NCBI RefSeq assembly: GCF_016481275.1
Contig: NZ_JAEMNW010000015.1
Location: 1 to 64,000, forward strand
Direction of reading: 5' to 3'
Source of the DNA: Antrihabitans auranticaus
GTDB taxonomy: Bacteria; Actinomycetota; Actinomycetes; Mycobacteriales; Mycobacteriaceae
DNA: 64,000 nucleotides
Shown: positions 7,567-15,105 of the stretch, in pieces
Position numbering within the stretch: the first letter of the stretch is position 1
Layout of the letters: every line of letters begins with the position of its first letter
Notes under the pieces: generated by a model
Database searches by the model: none
Seen by the model: the letters and a program-made list of their open reading frames with translations, nothing else
What the model was told of the DNA's origin: nothing
Position numbers and translations under genes: made by a program

Positions 7567-8036
7567 CTACGTCACTGCACGACATCTGTGCAGAGCTGTC
7601 CGACGCGGCACGGCAGTCCGGGCGCCGGATCGCCACCGCCGAATCGTTGACGGCGGGCAGCATCGCCGCCGAAATCGGCCGCGCGAAGGACTCTGCCGAG
7701 TGGTACCTCGGCGGCATCGTCGCATACAACAAAGCCGTCAAACACTCTGTACTGCATGTACCGCTCGGTCCGGTCGTGTCCGAGGACGCGGCACGGACGA
7801 TGGCGCACGCAGTGGCCACGATGATGGGCGCGAACCTCGCGCTGGCGGTCACCGGCGAGGCCGGTCCGGAGCCGTTGGAGAGCGCACCCGTCGGCACGGT
7901 GTGGTTCGGAATCGCCGACCATGGCACCGTTTCGGGCGAGAATCATCACTTCGACGGCGACCCCGCGCGGATCGTCGAGGCGACGGTGGAAAAGGCTCTG
8001 CAATTGCTTGTTGCGCGGATCCGCGCAACGCGCTGA
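7563..8036 (+). CDS. CinA C-terminal domain protein (nicotinamide-nucleotide amidohydrolase-like)
   Basis: The 157-residue protein consists only of the CinA C-terminal domain. ATAESLTAGSIAAEI carries the family's catalytic Ser region near residue 30, YLGGIVAYNKAVK follows, and AVTGEAGP is near residue 95. The domain deamidates nicotinamide mononucleotide in pyridine-nucleotide salvage. The gene overlaps the end of the alcohol dehydrogenase gene by 4 bases. NAD-related repair next to an NAD-dependent dehydrogenase is suggestive but not proof of a link. Confidence 0.88.
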   Translation: MTTSLHDICAELSDAARQSGRRIATAESLTAGSIAAEIGRAKDSAEWYLGGIVAYNKAVKHSVLHVPLGPVVSEDAARTMAHAVATMMGANLALAVTGEAGPEPLESAPVGTVWFGIADHGTVSGENHHFDGDPARIVEATVEKALQLLVARIRATR

Positions 8037-8039
8037 GCG

Positions 8040-8483
8040 TCAGTCGACGATCACCGAATCGCCCTCGACGGTGACGCTCCGCGGGGCCAGCGGCGCCGTG
8101 GCGGGACCGACGAGTACCGACCCGTCGAGACCGAATTTGCTCCCATGGCACGGGCAGTTGATTGTGCCGCCAGAGACGTCGGAGACCGCGCACCCGAAGT
8201 GCGGACAGACGGACGAGAAGCCGCGGAAGTCACCGCTGGAGGGCTGGGTCACGACGACATCGCCGAGAACCGTTCCACCGCCGACGGGTACGTTGGCCGC
8301 GCTGATCGTCGCTCGGACGGGTGTCACGCCCGGTCCGGCGCCTGAGCCCGGCGAGGCCGATGCGACTGCATTCCCCAATAGGGCGCTGCCTGCGGCTACG
8401 GCGGCTGTGCCGGCAACGACGGCTCCGATTGCCGTCCGGCGGGAAATGTTCATGCTTTCGCTGTGCTTGTCGTCGTTATGCAT
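8040..8483 (-). CDS. Tat-exported Rieske 2Fe-2S protein
   Basis: The protein is 147 residues. An N-terminal twin-arginine signal (NISRRTAIGAVVAG) leads to a small Rieske domain. The cluster ligands fit C93-x-H95 and C110-x-x-H113. Cys98 and Cys112 are placed for the stabilising disulfide seen in bc1-type Rieske proteins. A second possible start is the Met at residue 11 (8453). Neither start has a strong ribosome binding site. The protein is probably a small extracytoplasmic electron carrier. No oxygenase or cytochrome partner is adjacent. Confidence 0.88.
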   Translation of the reverse strand: MHNDDKHSESMNISRRTAIGAVVAGTAAVAAGSALLGNAVASASPGSGAGPGVTPVRATISAANVPVGGGTVLGDVVVTQPSSGDFRGFSSVCPHFGCAVSDVSGGTINCPCHGSKFGLDGSVLVGPATAPLAPRSVTVEGDSVIVD

Positions 8484-8737
8484 GGCAGATCGCTCTCGAG
8501 AGGCTGCGGTGGTCGAATCGGCCCTGTCTGTCGATAACTACGGACCAGGCAGTCGGGCGGTTCAATCCGATCGCCCGAAGTACGTGAAATTGGACTCTTG
8601 TGCCGGACGGCCCAGCAGCGAACGATTGATCTGCGGATGTTGCGTCTGCGGACCGTTCGGAATTCTGACCACGGTGAACCGCGACGAGTCAACCCCGTGC
8701 ACGTTGCGGAGTGACCGCTCCGCATGAGGAGGATTCG

Positions 8738-9349
8738 ATGTTCATTCAAGTCATTCAGGGTCATGCTTCCGATGCCGACGGACTGCGGCGGTGCATGGAT
8801 CGATGGGCCGACGAGCTCGAGCCCGGTGCGACCGGCTACCTCGGCACCACCTGCGGGCTGTGCGACGACGGCACGTTCATCGCGTTGGCACGATTCGAGT
8901 CGGAGGACGCCGCGCGCCGCAACAGCGAGCGCCCCGAGCAGGGCGTGTGGTGGGCGGAAACGGAACGCTGCTTCGACGGTCCGGTCACCTTCATGGATTG
9001 TCCTGAGGTGACGCAATGGATGGGCGGCGGTTCGGACGAGGCGGGGTTCGTTCAGATCATGGAAGGCCATACGAGCGATCCGGCACGCATGCGCGAACTG
9101 CTGACTCAGGCCGGTGAACGTATTCACGAACTGCGTCCCGAGATCCTCGGGGGCACAATGTCGACGTTCGGCGACGACGGCTACGTCGAGGCCATCTATT
9201 TCACGTCGGAGGCCGACGCCCGCGCACACGAGCACATCGACATCCCCGACGATCTGCGCACACTGTTCGAAGAGGAGAACCGTCTAGCAGGCGACGTCAC
9301 CTACTTCGATATTCACAAGCCGATGCTTGTGTCCGCCCGGAGGCGGTAA
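8738..9349 (+). CDS. uncharacterised protein with two tandem ferredoxin-like (dimeric alpha-beta barrel) domains
   Basis: The 203-residue protein starts at the ATG at 8738 after GAGGAGGATTCG. It is an internal duplication. Residues 1-90 (FIQVIQGHASDADGLR...) and 105-200 (FVQIMEGHTSDPARMR...) share the order 'F-[IV]-Q-[VI]-x-x-G-H-x-S-D', a GDDG or CDDG turn, and a terminal '[PG]D/GPVTF or DVTYFD' strand. This is the pattern of ABM/Dabb-type folds that normally dimerise, here as a pseudo-dimer. I do not know the substrate or function. It stands alone between a Rieske gene and a sugar kinase gene. Confidence 0.8.
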   Translation: MFIQVIQGHASDADGLRRCMDRWADELEPGATGYLGTTCGLCDDGTFIALARFESEDAARRNSERPEQGVWWAETERCFDGPVTFMDCPEVTQWMGGGSDEAGFVQIMEGHTSDPARMRELLTQAGERIHELRPEILGGTMSTFGDDGYVEAIYFTSEADARAHEHIDIPDDLRTLFEEENRLAGDVTYFDIHKPMLVSARRR

Positions 9350-9369
9350 AGTGCAGCGCCACAAGTGAA

Positions 9370-10305
9370 TCAGCGTGCCGCCGACAGCTCCGCGAGCGTC
9401 GGCGGCTCCGCGCCCGCTGCTGCCACGGTGAGTGCTGCCGACAGGTTCGCATGGTTCAGGCAGTCACGTAGAACATCGAGCGAGATTGCTCGTAGCGCAT
9501 CCCCACCGAGGAGTCCACGAACAGCCAGTGCGTGCACGAACCCGGACATGAAGGCGTCACCGGCACCGATCGTGTCGACGACGTCGACGCGCCGTCCCTC
9601 GATCCGAACCGATCCCTCTGCCGTGTAGGCGACAGCCCCCTTGGCACCCTCCGTGACGACGACGATTCCCGGTCCATCCGACAGAATCCGGGCCATCGCG
9701 TCCTCGAATGTGTCGCCGGGGCGCAGCCACTCCAGATCTTCGTCACTCATCTTGACGACGTCGCTCTGCGCGATCATCGCGTCGATCCGGGCGACAGCGT
9801 CCGCACGGGGTTGCATCAACGACGGTCTGGCGTTGACGTCGTAGCTCACTGTTACCGCCGGGCGGCGATCCGACACCAGGCGAGCTACCGCGCCGGCACC
9901 GGGCTCTCGCGCAACACCGATCGAACCGACATGAATGTGGTCGATCGGCGGAAGGTCTGCGTCTGCGAGATCCCAGTGGATATCGAAGATGTATGTGGCG
10001 CTGTGATTCTCGTCGAGCGTTGCCATTGCAGTCGACGTGTCGACCCCCGCCGGACCGGCCTGAACCACCCGCACACCCGACGCGCGCAACACCTCTTCGA
10101 TAGCGCGGCCGCGCGCGTCGTCGCCGAACGAGGTCAGCAGTGTCGTCTCGATTTCGAGTCGACCGAGGCCCTTTGCAAGGTTCGCGGGACTCCCGCCCAC
10201 GTATTCCGTGCTCGTGCCGTCTGCGTAGCGCACGATGTCGATCAACGCTTCGCCGACCACGAGGACTCGGCCGCCACTGCCGTCGTTCGAGGCGTCAGAC
10301 GTCAT
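9370..10305 (-). CDS. PfkB family carbohydrate kinase (fructokinase-like)
   Basis: The 311-residue kinase starts at the ATG at 10305, preceded by GGAAGGCAGCTCAC. GGSPANLAKGLGRL near residue 40 is PfkB signature 1, and DTIGAGDAFMSGF near residue 255 is signature 2 with the catalytic Asp. The VGEALIDIV start is typical of fructokinase or 2-keto-3-deoxygluconate kinase-like members. It is divergent from an SMP-30/gluconolactonase gene, which suggests a shared sugar-acid or sugar context. The exact sugar is not evident. Confidence 0.9.
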   Translation of the reverse strand: MTSDASNDGSGGRVLVVGEALIDIVRYADGTSTEYVGGSPANLAKGLGRLEIETTLLTSFGDDARGRAIEEVLRASGVRVVQAGPAGVDTSTAMATLDENHSATYIFDIHWDLADADLPPIDHIHVGSIGVAREPGAGAVARLVSDRRPAVTVSYDVNARPSLMQPRADAVARIDAMIAQSDVVKMSDEDLEWLRPGDTFEDAMARILSDGPGIVVVTEGAKGAVAYTAEGSVRIEGRRVDVVDTIGAGDAFMSGFVHALAVRGLLGGDALRAISLDVLRDCLNHANLSAALTVAAAGAEPPTLAELSAAR

Positions 10306-10456
10306 GTGAGCTGCCTTCCGTCGTTGTCGGATGCACCGAACAATCATCGTCCACTCGCCACAGGCGTTTGTCGATCTCGGCCCCACCCGTTCGTGTAGGT
10401 AGCAAGAGGGCGCCGAACCCACTGGCCCTCGTACCTACCGCTAGGAGTGACGAACG

Positions 10457-11314
10457 ATGAGCGAGATTCTGTTGACCGGACTGCGTATCGGCGAGTCGGC
10501 CCGTTGGCACGACGGACGGCTGTGGCTGTCGAACTGGGGCACCCAACAGGTGCTCGCAGTGGACCTCGACGGCAACAGCGAAGTGATGGCCACCGTCCCT
10601 ACAACTCTTCCGTTCTCGATCGACTGGCTGCCTGATGGCCGATTGCTCATCGTCTCCGGACCGGAGGGCAGGCTGCTGCGCCAGGAACCGGACGGATCGC
10701 TCGTCGACCACATAGACCTGAGCACGCTGCAGGCGACGTTCAACGAGATCGTCGTGGACGGCCGCGGCAACATCTATATCAACGGCGGCAACGACTTTCA
10801 TCCCGATGCGGGCGAAGCGCCCGGCTTCATCGCTCTGATCACTGCGGACGGGACAGTACGCCGGGTGGCCGACAAGATCGATTTCCCCAACGGTATGGCG
10901 ATCACCCCCGACAACTCGACGCTGATCATCGCCGAGTCGTTCGCACAAACCCTGACGGCCTTCGATATCGGCGCGGACGGCGGTCTGTCCAACCGTCGAG
11001 TGTGGGCGCCGATATCGGGCGACGGCATCGTGCTGGATTCGGACGGCGCGGTGTGGACTCCGGGTTGGAGCGACTCGGGTCCCGCGTGCGTCCGAGTTGC
11101 CGAGGGCGGCGAAGTGCTGGCAACGATTCCCCTGGACCGGGCCGGTTTTGCGTGCACGCTCGGGGGCGAGGACGGGCGGACCCTTTTCATGCTGTCCGCC
11201 GAGTGGCGCATGGCAGACGGGTTCGAGGACAACGTCGATCGCCTCATAACCGGCCCGTGCACCGGTCAGGTCACAACGGCTCGCGCACCGTTCCCGCACG
11301 CGGGCAGACCGTAA
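10457..11314 (+). CDS. SMP-30/gluconolactonase/LRE family protein
   Basis: The 285-residue six-bladed beta-propeller protein starts at 10457 after AGGAGTGACGAACG. Family landmarks are GESARWHDGRLWLSNW (metal-ligand Glu) near residue 13, NEIVVDGRGNIYI near 98, FPNGMAITPD near 145 and DGIVLDSDGAVW near 190. Members hydrolyse sugar lactones such as gluconolactone or act as related esterases with a divalent metal. It is divergent from a PfkB kinase gene 151 bp away and may act in the same sugar route. Confidence 0.88.
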   Translation: MSEILLTGLRIGESARWHDGRLWLSNWGTQQVLAVDLDGNSEVMATVPTTLPFSIDWLPDGRLLIVSGPEGRLLRQEPDGSLVDHIDLSTLQATFNEIVVDGRGNIYINGGNDFHPDAGEAPGFIALITADGTVRRVADKIDFPNGMAITPDNSTLIIAESFAQTLTAFDIGADGGLSNRRVWAPISGDGIVLDSDGAVWTPGWSDSGPACVRVAEGGEVLATIPLDRAGFACTLGGEDGRTLFMLSAEWRMADGFEDNVDRLITGPCTGQVTTARAPFPHAGRP

Positions 11315-11320
11315 TCAGTT

Positions 11321-11349
11321 TTGACAATCGTTATCATTAAGGTTAGATA
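11321..11349 (+). promoter_or_regulatory. Zur-like box overlapping a consensus promoter
   Basis: TGACAATCGTTATCA (11322-11336) is a near-palindrome close to the actinobacterial Zur operator TGAAAATGATTTTCA / TGATAATnATTATCA. It overlaps a perfect -35 TTGACA (11321-11326), followed after 17 bases by TAGATA (11344-11349). The likely start site coincides with the GTG start codon at 11356, giving a leaderless transcript. Zinc repression through steric block of the -35 is the inferred mode. Confidence 0.65.
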
Positions 11350-11355
11350 TGTCGC

Positions 11356-12597
11356 GTGATCCCCCACACGCGAAAGTTCCGCCGCGGAATCGTCCTCAGC
11401 TGTTCACTCATCGCTGCAATCGGCACCACCGGCTGCGGTTCGGATTCCGATTCCTCCGATCAGAAGCCCGGTAAGCCAAGCACTGCAATGGAAGTCGCCA
11501 CACCGAGTCCGCGAATTGCAGTCACATACGACGGCGGCATAATTGTCGTCGACGGCAAAACCTTCGAACACATCGCCAACTTCGAACTCGAAGGGTTCAA
11601 CCGCCTGAACCCGGCCGGCGACGGCCGCCACGTCCTCGTTTCGCACGGCAATGAGTTCCGCGCACTCGACATGGGAGCGTGGAGCACCGACCACGGCGAT
11701 CACGCCCACCACTACGCCGGCGAACCCGCGCTGACCGACATTGCATTCACGTCGGAAGAGCCGGGTCACGTGGTGCCCCACAACGGACGGACCGCGCTGT
11801 TCTTCGACGGCTCGGGAGTGGTCGAGACATTCGATTCTGGCAACCTGAGTGCCGGTGTCCAACCCGAAACCCATTCCTACACAACGCCGCAGCCGCACCA
11901 TGGCGTGGCTGTGGAATTGTCCGACGGTCGGCTCGTGACCAGTGTCGGGAACGAAGAGGAGCGCACCGGCATCGCCGTCCTCGACCGCGAACGCAACGAA
12001 ATCGCCCGCAACGCGGACTGCCCCGGAATTCATGGCGAGGCGATCGCCGCGCGCGAGACCGTCGTCTTCGGCTGCCAGAACGGCGCCCTCGTCTACCGCG
12101 ACAACGTGATCCGCAAGATCACCAGCCCAGACCCGTACGGCCGGATAGGCAATCAGGCGGGCGCCGAGGATTCGACGATCGTGCTCGGTGACTACAAGGT
12201 CGACCCGAACGCCGAGCTGGAACGACCGACTCGAATCAGCTTGATCGACACCGAGTCCGGCAACCTCCGGCTGGTCGATCTAGGCACCAGTTATTCGTTC
12301 CGCTCACTCGCTCGCGGCCCGGGCGGCACAGCCCTCGTGCTCGGCACCGACGGAGCACTGCACGTGGTGGACCCCGTCGCCGGAGCGATCACATCCTCGG
12401 TTCCCGTGATCGCGCCCTGGGAAGAACCCGAAGACTGGCAGACTGCGCGACCGACGCTGTTCGTGCTGGATCGCACCGCCTACGTCACCGACCCGGCGTC
12501 CGACTCTGTCTATACCGTCGATCTCGCGACTGAAAAAATCGACGGACCGTTCCAGCTCGATCACGCACCCAACGAGATCGTCGGCATCACAGGCTGA
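11356..12597 (+). CDS. AztD-like zinc metallochaperone, secreted lipoprotein-type beta-propeller
   Basis: The 413-residue protein starts at GTG 11356. It has a signal segment (GIVLSCSLIAAIGTTGCGS) with a probable lipidated Cys, then a Ser/Asp-rich linker, then a beta-propeller-like body with repeated I-x-V-D/V-x-D-x strands. A His/Asp cluster DHGDHAHHY lies near residue 115, and further His pairs (PQPHHGV, HGEA) follow. This architecture matches AztD, the periplasmic zinc chaperone that loads AztC of the AztABC zinc importer. No transporter genes are adjacent. The upstream Zur-like box supports a zinc role. The relaxed lipobox (TTGC) makes lipidation likely but not certain. Confidence 0.75.
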   Translation: MIPHTRKFRRGIVLSCSLIAAIGTTGCGSDSDSSDQKPGKPSTAMEVATPSPRIAVTYDGGIIVVDGKTFEHIANFELEGFNRLNPAGDGRHVLVSHGNEFRALDMGAWSTDHGDHAHHYAGEPALTDIAFTSEEPGHVVPHNGRTALFFDGSGVVETFDSGNLSAGVQPETHSYTTPQPHHGVAVELSDGRLVTSVGNEEERTGIAVLDRERNEIARNADCPGIHGEAIAARETVVFGCQNGALVYRDNVIRKITSPDPYGRIGNQAGAEDSTIVLGDYKVDPNAELERPTRISLIDTESGNLRLVDLGTSYSFRSLARGPGGTALVLGTDGALHVVDPVAGAITSSVPVIAPWEEPEDWQTARPTLFVLDRTAYVTDPASDSVYTVDLATEKIDGPFQLDHAPNEIVGITG

Positions 12598-12616
12598 CAA
12601 CCGCACTGGCCGAAGT

Positions 12617-14323
12617 TCACACTGCCGACTCTGCCGACCACCGTCGAAACGCCTCGACGGCGCTCGGCAGAGTCATGAAAATCATTTGTTCGCTTATCTT
12701 TTCGATCATTCCAGCGGCGGCGAGAGAATTGCGGAGGTCCTGCTTCACCCGCGCCATCGCAAACTCGATCCCTTGTTCTGCCAGGTCGATGCGGAGCTGA
12801 TCGAGCGTATCGAGCGCGGTGAGGTCGACTTCGACGTTTGCCTCGGCGTTGAGGACGAACCAGCGCGCCGGGTGTGGGGACTCCGCAACCGCCTGTAACG
12901 CCCGACGCCGAAAGTTTTCTGCGTTGGCAAAGAAGAGCGGCGCGTCGTATCGATAGATCACAAGCCCTGGAACGGTTTTCGCGTTCGAGTAGTCGTCGAT
13001 ATCGTGCATTCCGACAACGCCGGGCACGTAGCCGAGGACGCCGTCGTGCGGCCGCGCCACTCTGCGCAAGAGATCCAGGATCGAAAGAGCTACGGCAACA
13101 CCGACACCGTAGAGAACGTCGAAGGCAAGGACTGCGAACGTTGTGAGGACGGCAAGGACCAGTTCGCTGTTACGAAATCGCGCGATCCTTCGAAACTCGT
13201 GGACATCGATGAGGCGCGTTGCAGCGTAGATCACTAGTGCGCCGAGCGCCGCGCTCGGAAAGACCGCCAAAAGGCCACGTGCAGTGAAGATTGCGATCAA
13301 AACGGTGGCCAGGGCGACCAGGGAGTACAACTGGGTCCGGCTGCCGATCGTCGCACCGATAGCTGTCCGCGACCCGCTGCTGCTGACCGGAAATCCCTGC
13401 AACAGCCCTGCTGCAACGTTTCCCGCGCCGAGCGCCCCGAGTTCGACATCGGGGTCGATGTCTTCACGCGTCCGCGCTGCAAACGCACGACCTGTGAGCA
13501 CATTGTCGGAGAAGGCAACTATCGCAATTCCGACCGCCGGCAGGAGCAAAACTTTCAGGTCGTCGATGGCGACGCCCTCGAATCCCGGCACCGGCAGGCC
13601 GGCGGAAATTGCGCCGACGACACGAATACCCTTGTCCTGCAGTGAAAACAGGGCCACAACGCCCGTAGCCAGCAGAATACCCAACAACGGCCCTGGCAAC
13701 CGTGGCGACAGGCGCGCAAGGCCGAAGAGGACGACCAGGACGGTCCCGCCAAGCGCAAAAGTCGGCCAATGAATCAGGTCGAGCTGCGTGCAGAAGGAAC
13801 CTACCTGGGTGACGAACGATTCGCCGTTGACCAGAATTCCGGTCACTTTCCCCAATTGACCGACGATCATCATGAAGGCGATTCCGGCCATGTAGCCGAC
13901 CAGAACCGGCTTAGAGAGCAGGTCGGCCAGCAAGCCCAGCCGAACCAGCCGCCCGACCAGACAGATCGCGCCAACGAGCAGCGCAAGCACCGCCGCGAGC
14001 GCGCCGTAGCGCTGCGGGTCGCTTGCTGCGAGCGGAGCCAAGACCACAGCGGTCATCAACGCCGTCGTCGATTCGGGACCGACCGATAGTTGCCGTGACG
14101 AACCGAGGAAGGCGTACAACGCGATCGGCCCGATCGTCGCCCACAAACCGGCGACGGGCGGCAACCCGGCAACGGTCGCGTACGCCATGACTTGTGGAAT
14201 CAGATACGCAGCAACGGTGACGCCGGCAACGACGTCCCCGCGCAACCATTTCCGCTGGTAGCCCCGGAACTGAGCCACACCGGGCGCCAACTTCTCCCAC
14301 TGCATCTTCGCAGGATTCCGCAC
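12617..14323 (-). CDS. SulP family anion transporter with STAS domain
   Basis: I choose the GTG at 14323 because GGAGG sits 6 bases upstream; the ATG 18 bases further in has no such signal. The 568-residue protein begins with a SulP N-terminal motif (LRGDVVAGVTVAAYLIPQVMAYATVAGLPPVAGLW by content). About 10-12 hydrophobic segments follow to residue ~430, with VSSSGSRTAIG in the transport core. A C-terminal STAS domain covers about 455-560. SulP proteins carry sulfate, bicarbonate or related anions. The ATG of the metallo-beta-lactamase gene lies upstream on the same strand and its stop is only 20 bases before this start, so the genes are likely co-transcribed. Confidence 0.9.
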   Translation of the reverse strand: MRNPAKMQWEKLAPGVAQFRGYQRKWLRGDVVAGVTVAAYLIPQVMAYATVAGLPPVAGLWATIGPIALYAFLGSSRQLSVGPESTTALMTAVVLAPLAASDPQRYGALAAVLALLVGAICLVGRLVRLGLLADLLSKPVLVGYMAGIAFMMIVGQLGKVTGILVNGESFVTQVGSFCTQLDLIHWPTFALGGTVLVVLFGLARLSPRLPGPLLGILLATGVVALFSLQDKGIRVVGAISAGLPVPGFEGVAIDDLKVLLLPAVGIAIVAFSDNVLTGRAFAARTREDIDPDVELGALGAGNVAAGLLQGFPVSSSGSRTAIGATIGSRTQLYSLVALATVLIAIFTARGLLAVFPSAALGALVIYAATRLIDVHEFRRIARFRNSELVLAVLTTFAVLAFDVLYGVGVAVALSILDLLRRVARPHDGVLGYVPGVVGMHDIDDYSNAKTVPGLVIYRYDAPLFFANAENFRRRALQAVAESPHPARWFVLNAEANVEVDLTALDTLDQLRIDLAEQGIEFAMARVKQDLRNSLAAAGMIEKISEQMIFMTLPSAVEAFRRWSAESAV

Positions 14324-14343
14324 CCTCGCCCTCCGGTCCAGTC

Positions 14344-15105
14344 CTATACGGCGATCATCTCCCCCAGACCGAGAACGGCCGCACGACAATCCGGCGCTTC
14401 ACGCGCCAATGCCGCAACGAATTCGGGACCGGCCGCGTCCATCCAGTCGTGTGGCCACGTCCGAACGGCGGGCAGGTGCAGCGTATTCCAGTGGACTGGC
14501 ACTGCCCAACGCGCGGCGACCATGCGGCATGCGATCGCCGCCTCCACCGGTCCCATATGACCACCCGACAGCCGTTTACCCCACCCGCCGACCGGAACCA
14601 CCGCGAGATCGATCGGCCCCCCTGCCGCGTCAGGCAACCTGGCCATGTCATCGAACAACTCGGTATCGCCCGCCACCCACACGCGCCCGGACGGTCCCCG
14701 GACCAAGTGACCGTTTGCGGCGTTGGGCCGATGCGGCATGGGCCTCGATTCGTGAATGGCGCGTGTCAGTTTTATCTCCACATCCCCCTTACCGATCGGC
14801 GTCCACGCATCCGTCCCGATTGCCCGGCCGTCCAGATCCTTTCGGCGCGCCCATTGCGCATTCGCCGCCGCGGTGTAGATAGGCACGTTGCCGAGCAGCC
14901 GCAGTGAACCCAGCTCGGCATGGTCGTAGTGGAGGTGGGACAGCAGCACAGCATCGGCGCCGGCCCAAGCCGACTGCGCAGGTTGGACACCGCGGCGGCG
15001 CAGGATGCCGTTGTGCCGCAGGAGAAGCGGGTCCGCAACGACCCGTGCCCCGTCGAGGTCGATGACGACAGTGGAGTGCCCGAGCCACCTGATTCCCAGG
15101 CTCAT
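14344..15105 (-). CDS. metallo-beta-lactamase-fold hydrolase (UlaG/NAPE-PLD-like)
   Basis: The 253-residue protein starts with WLGHSTVVIDLDGARVVADP, the hallmark of the UlaG-like branch, and contains the metal motif SHLHYDHAE near residue 60. Other ligands are IHESRP (His), AGDTEL (Asp) and VHWNT (His) near residue 215. Substrates in this branch range from phosphodiesters to lactones and N-acyl phospholipids. The start overlaps the stop of the phosphodiesterase gene (ATGA), so it is translated after it in the same operon. Confidence 0.88.
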   Translation of the reverse strand: MSLGIRWLGHSTVVIDLDGARVVADPLLLRHNGILRRRGVQPAQSAWAGADAVLLSHLHYDHAELGSLRLLGNVPIYTAAANAQWARRKDLDGRAIGTDAWTPIGKGDVEIKLTRAIHESRPMPHRPNAANGHLVRGPSGRVWVAGDTELFDDMARLPDAAGGPIDLAVVPVGGWGKRLSGGHMGPVEAAIACRMVAARWAVPVHWNTLHLPAVRTWPHDWMDAAGPEFVAALAREAPDCRAAVLGLGEMIAV

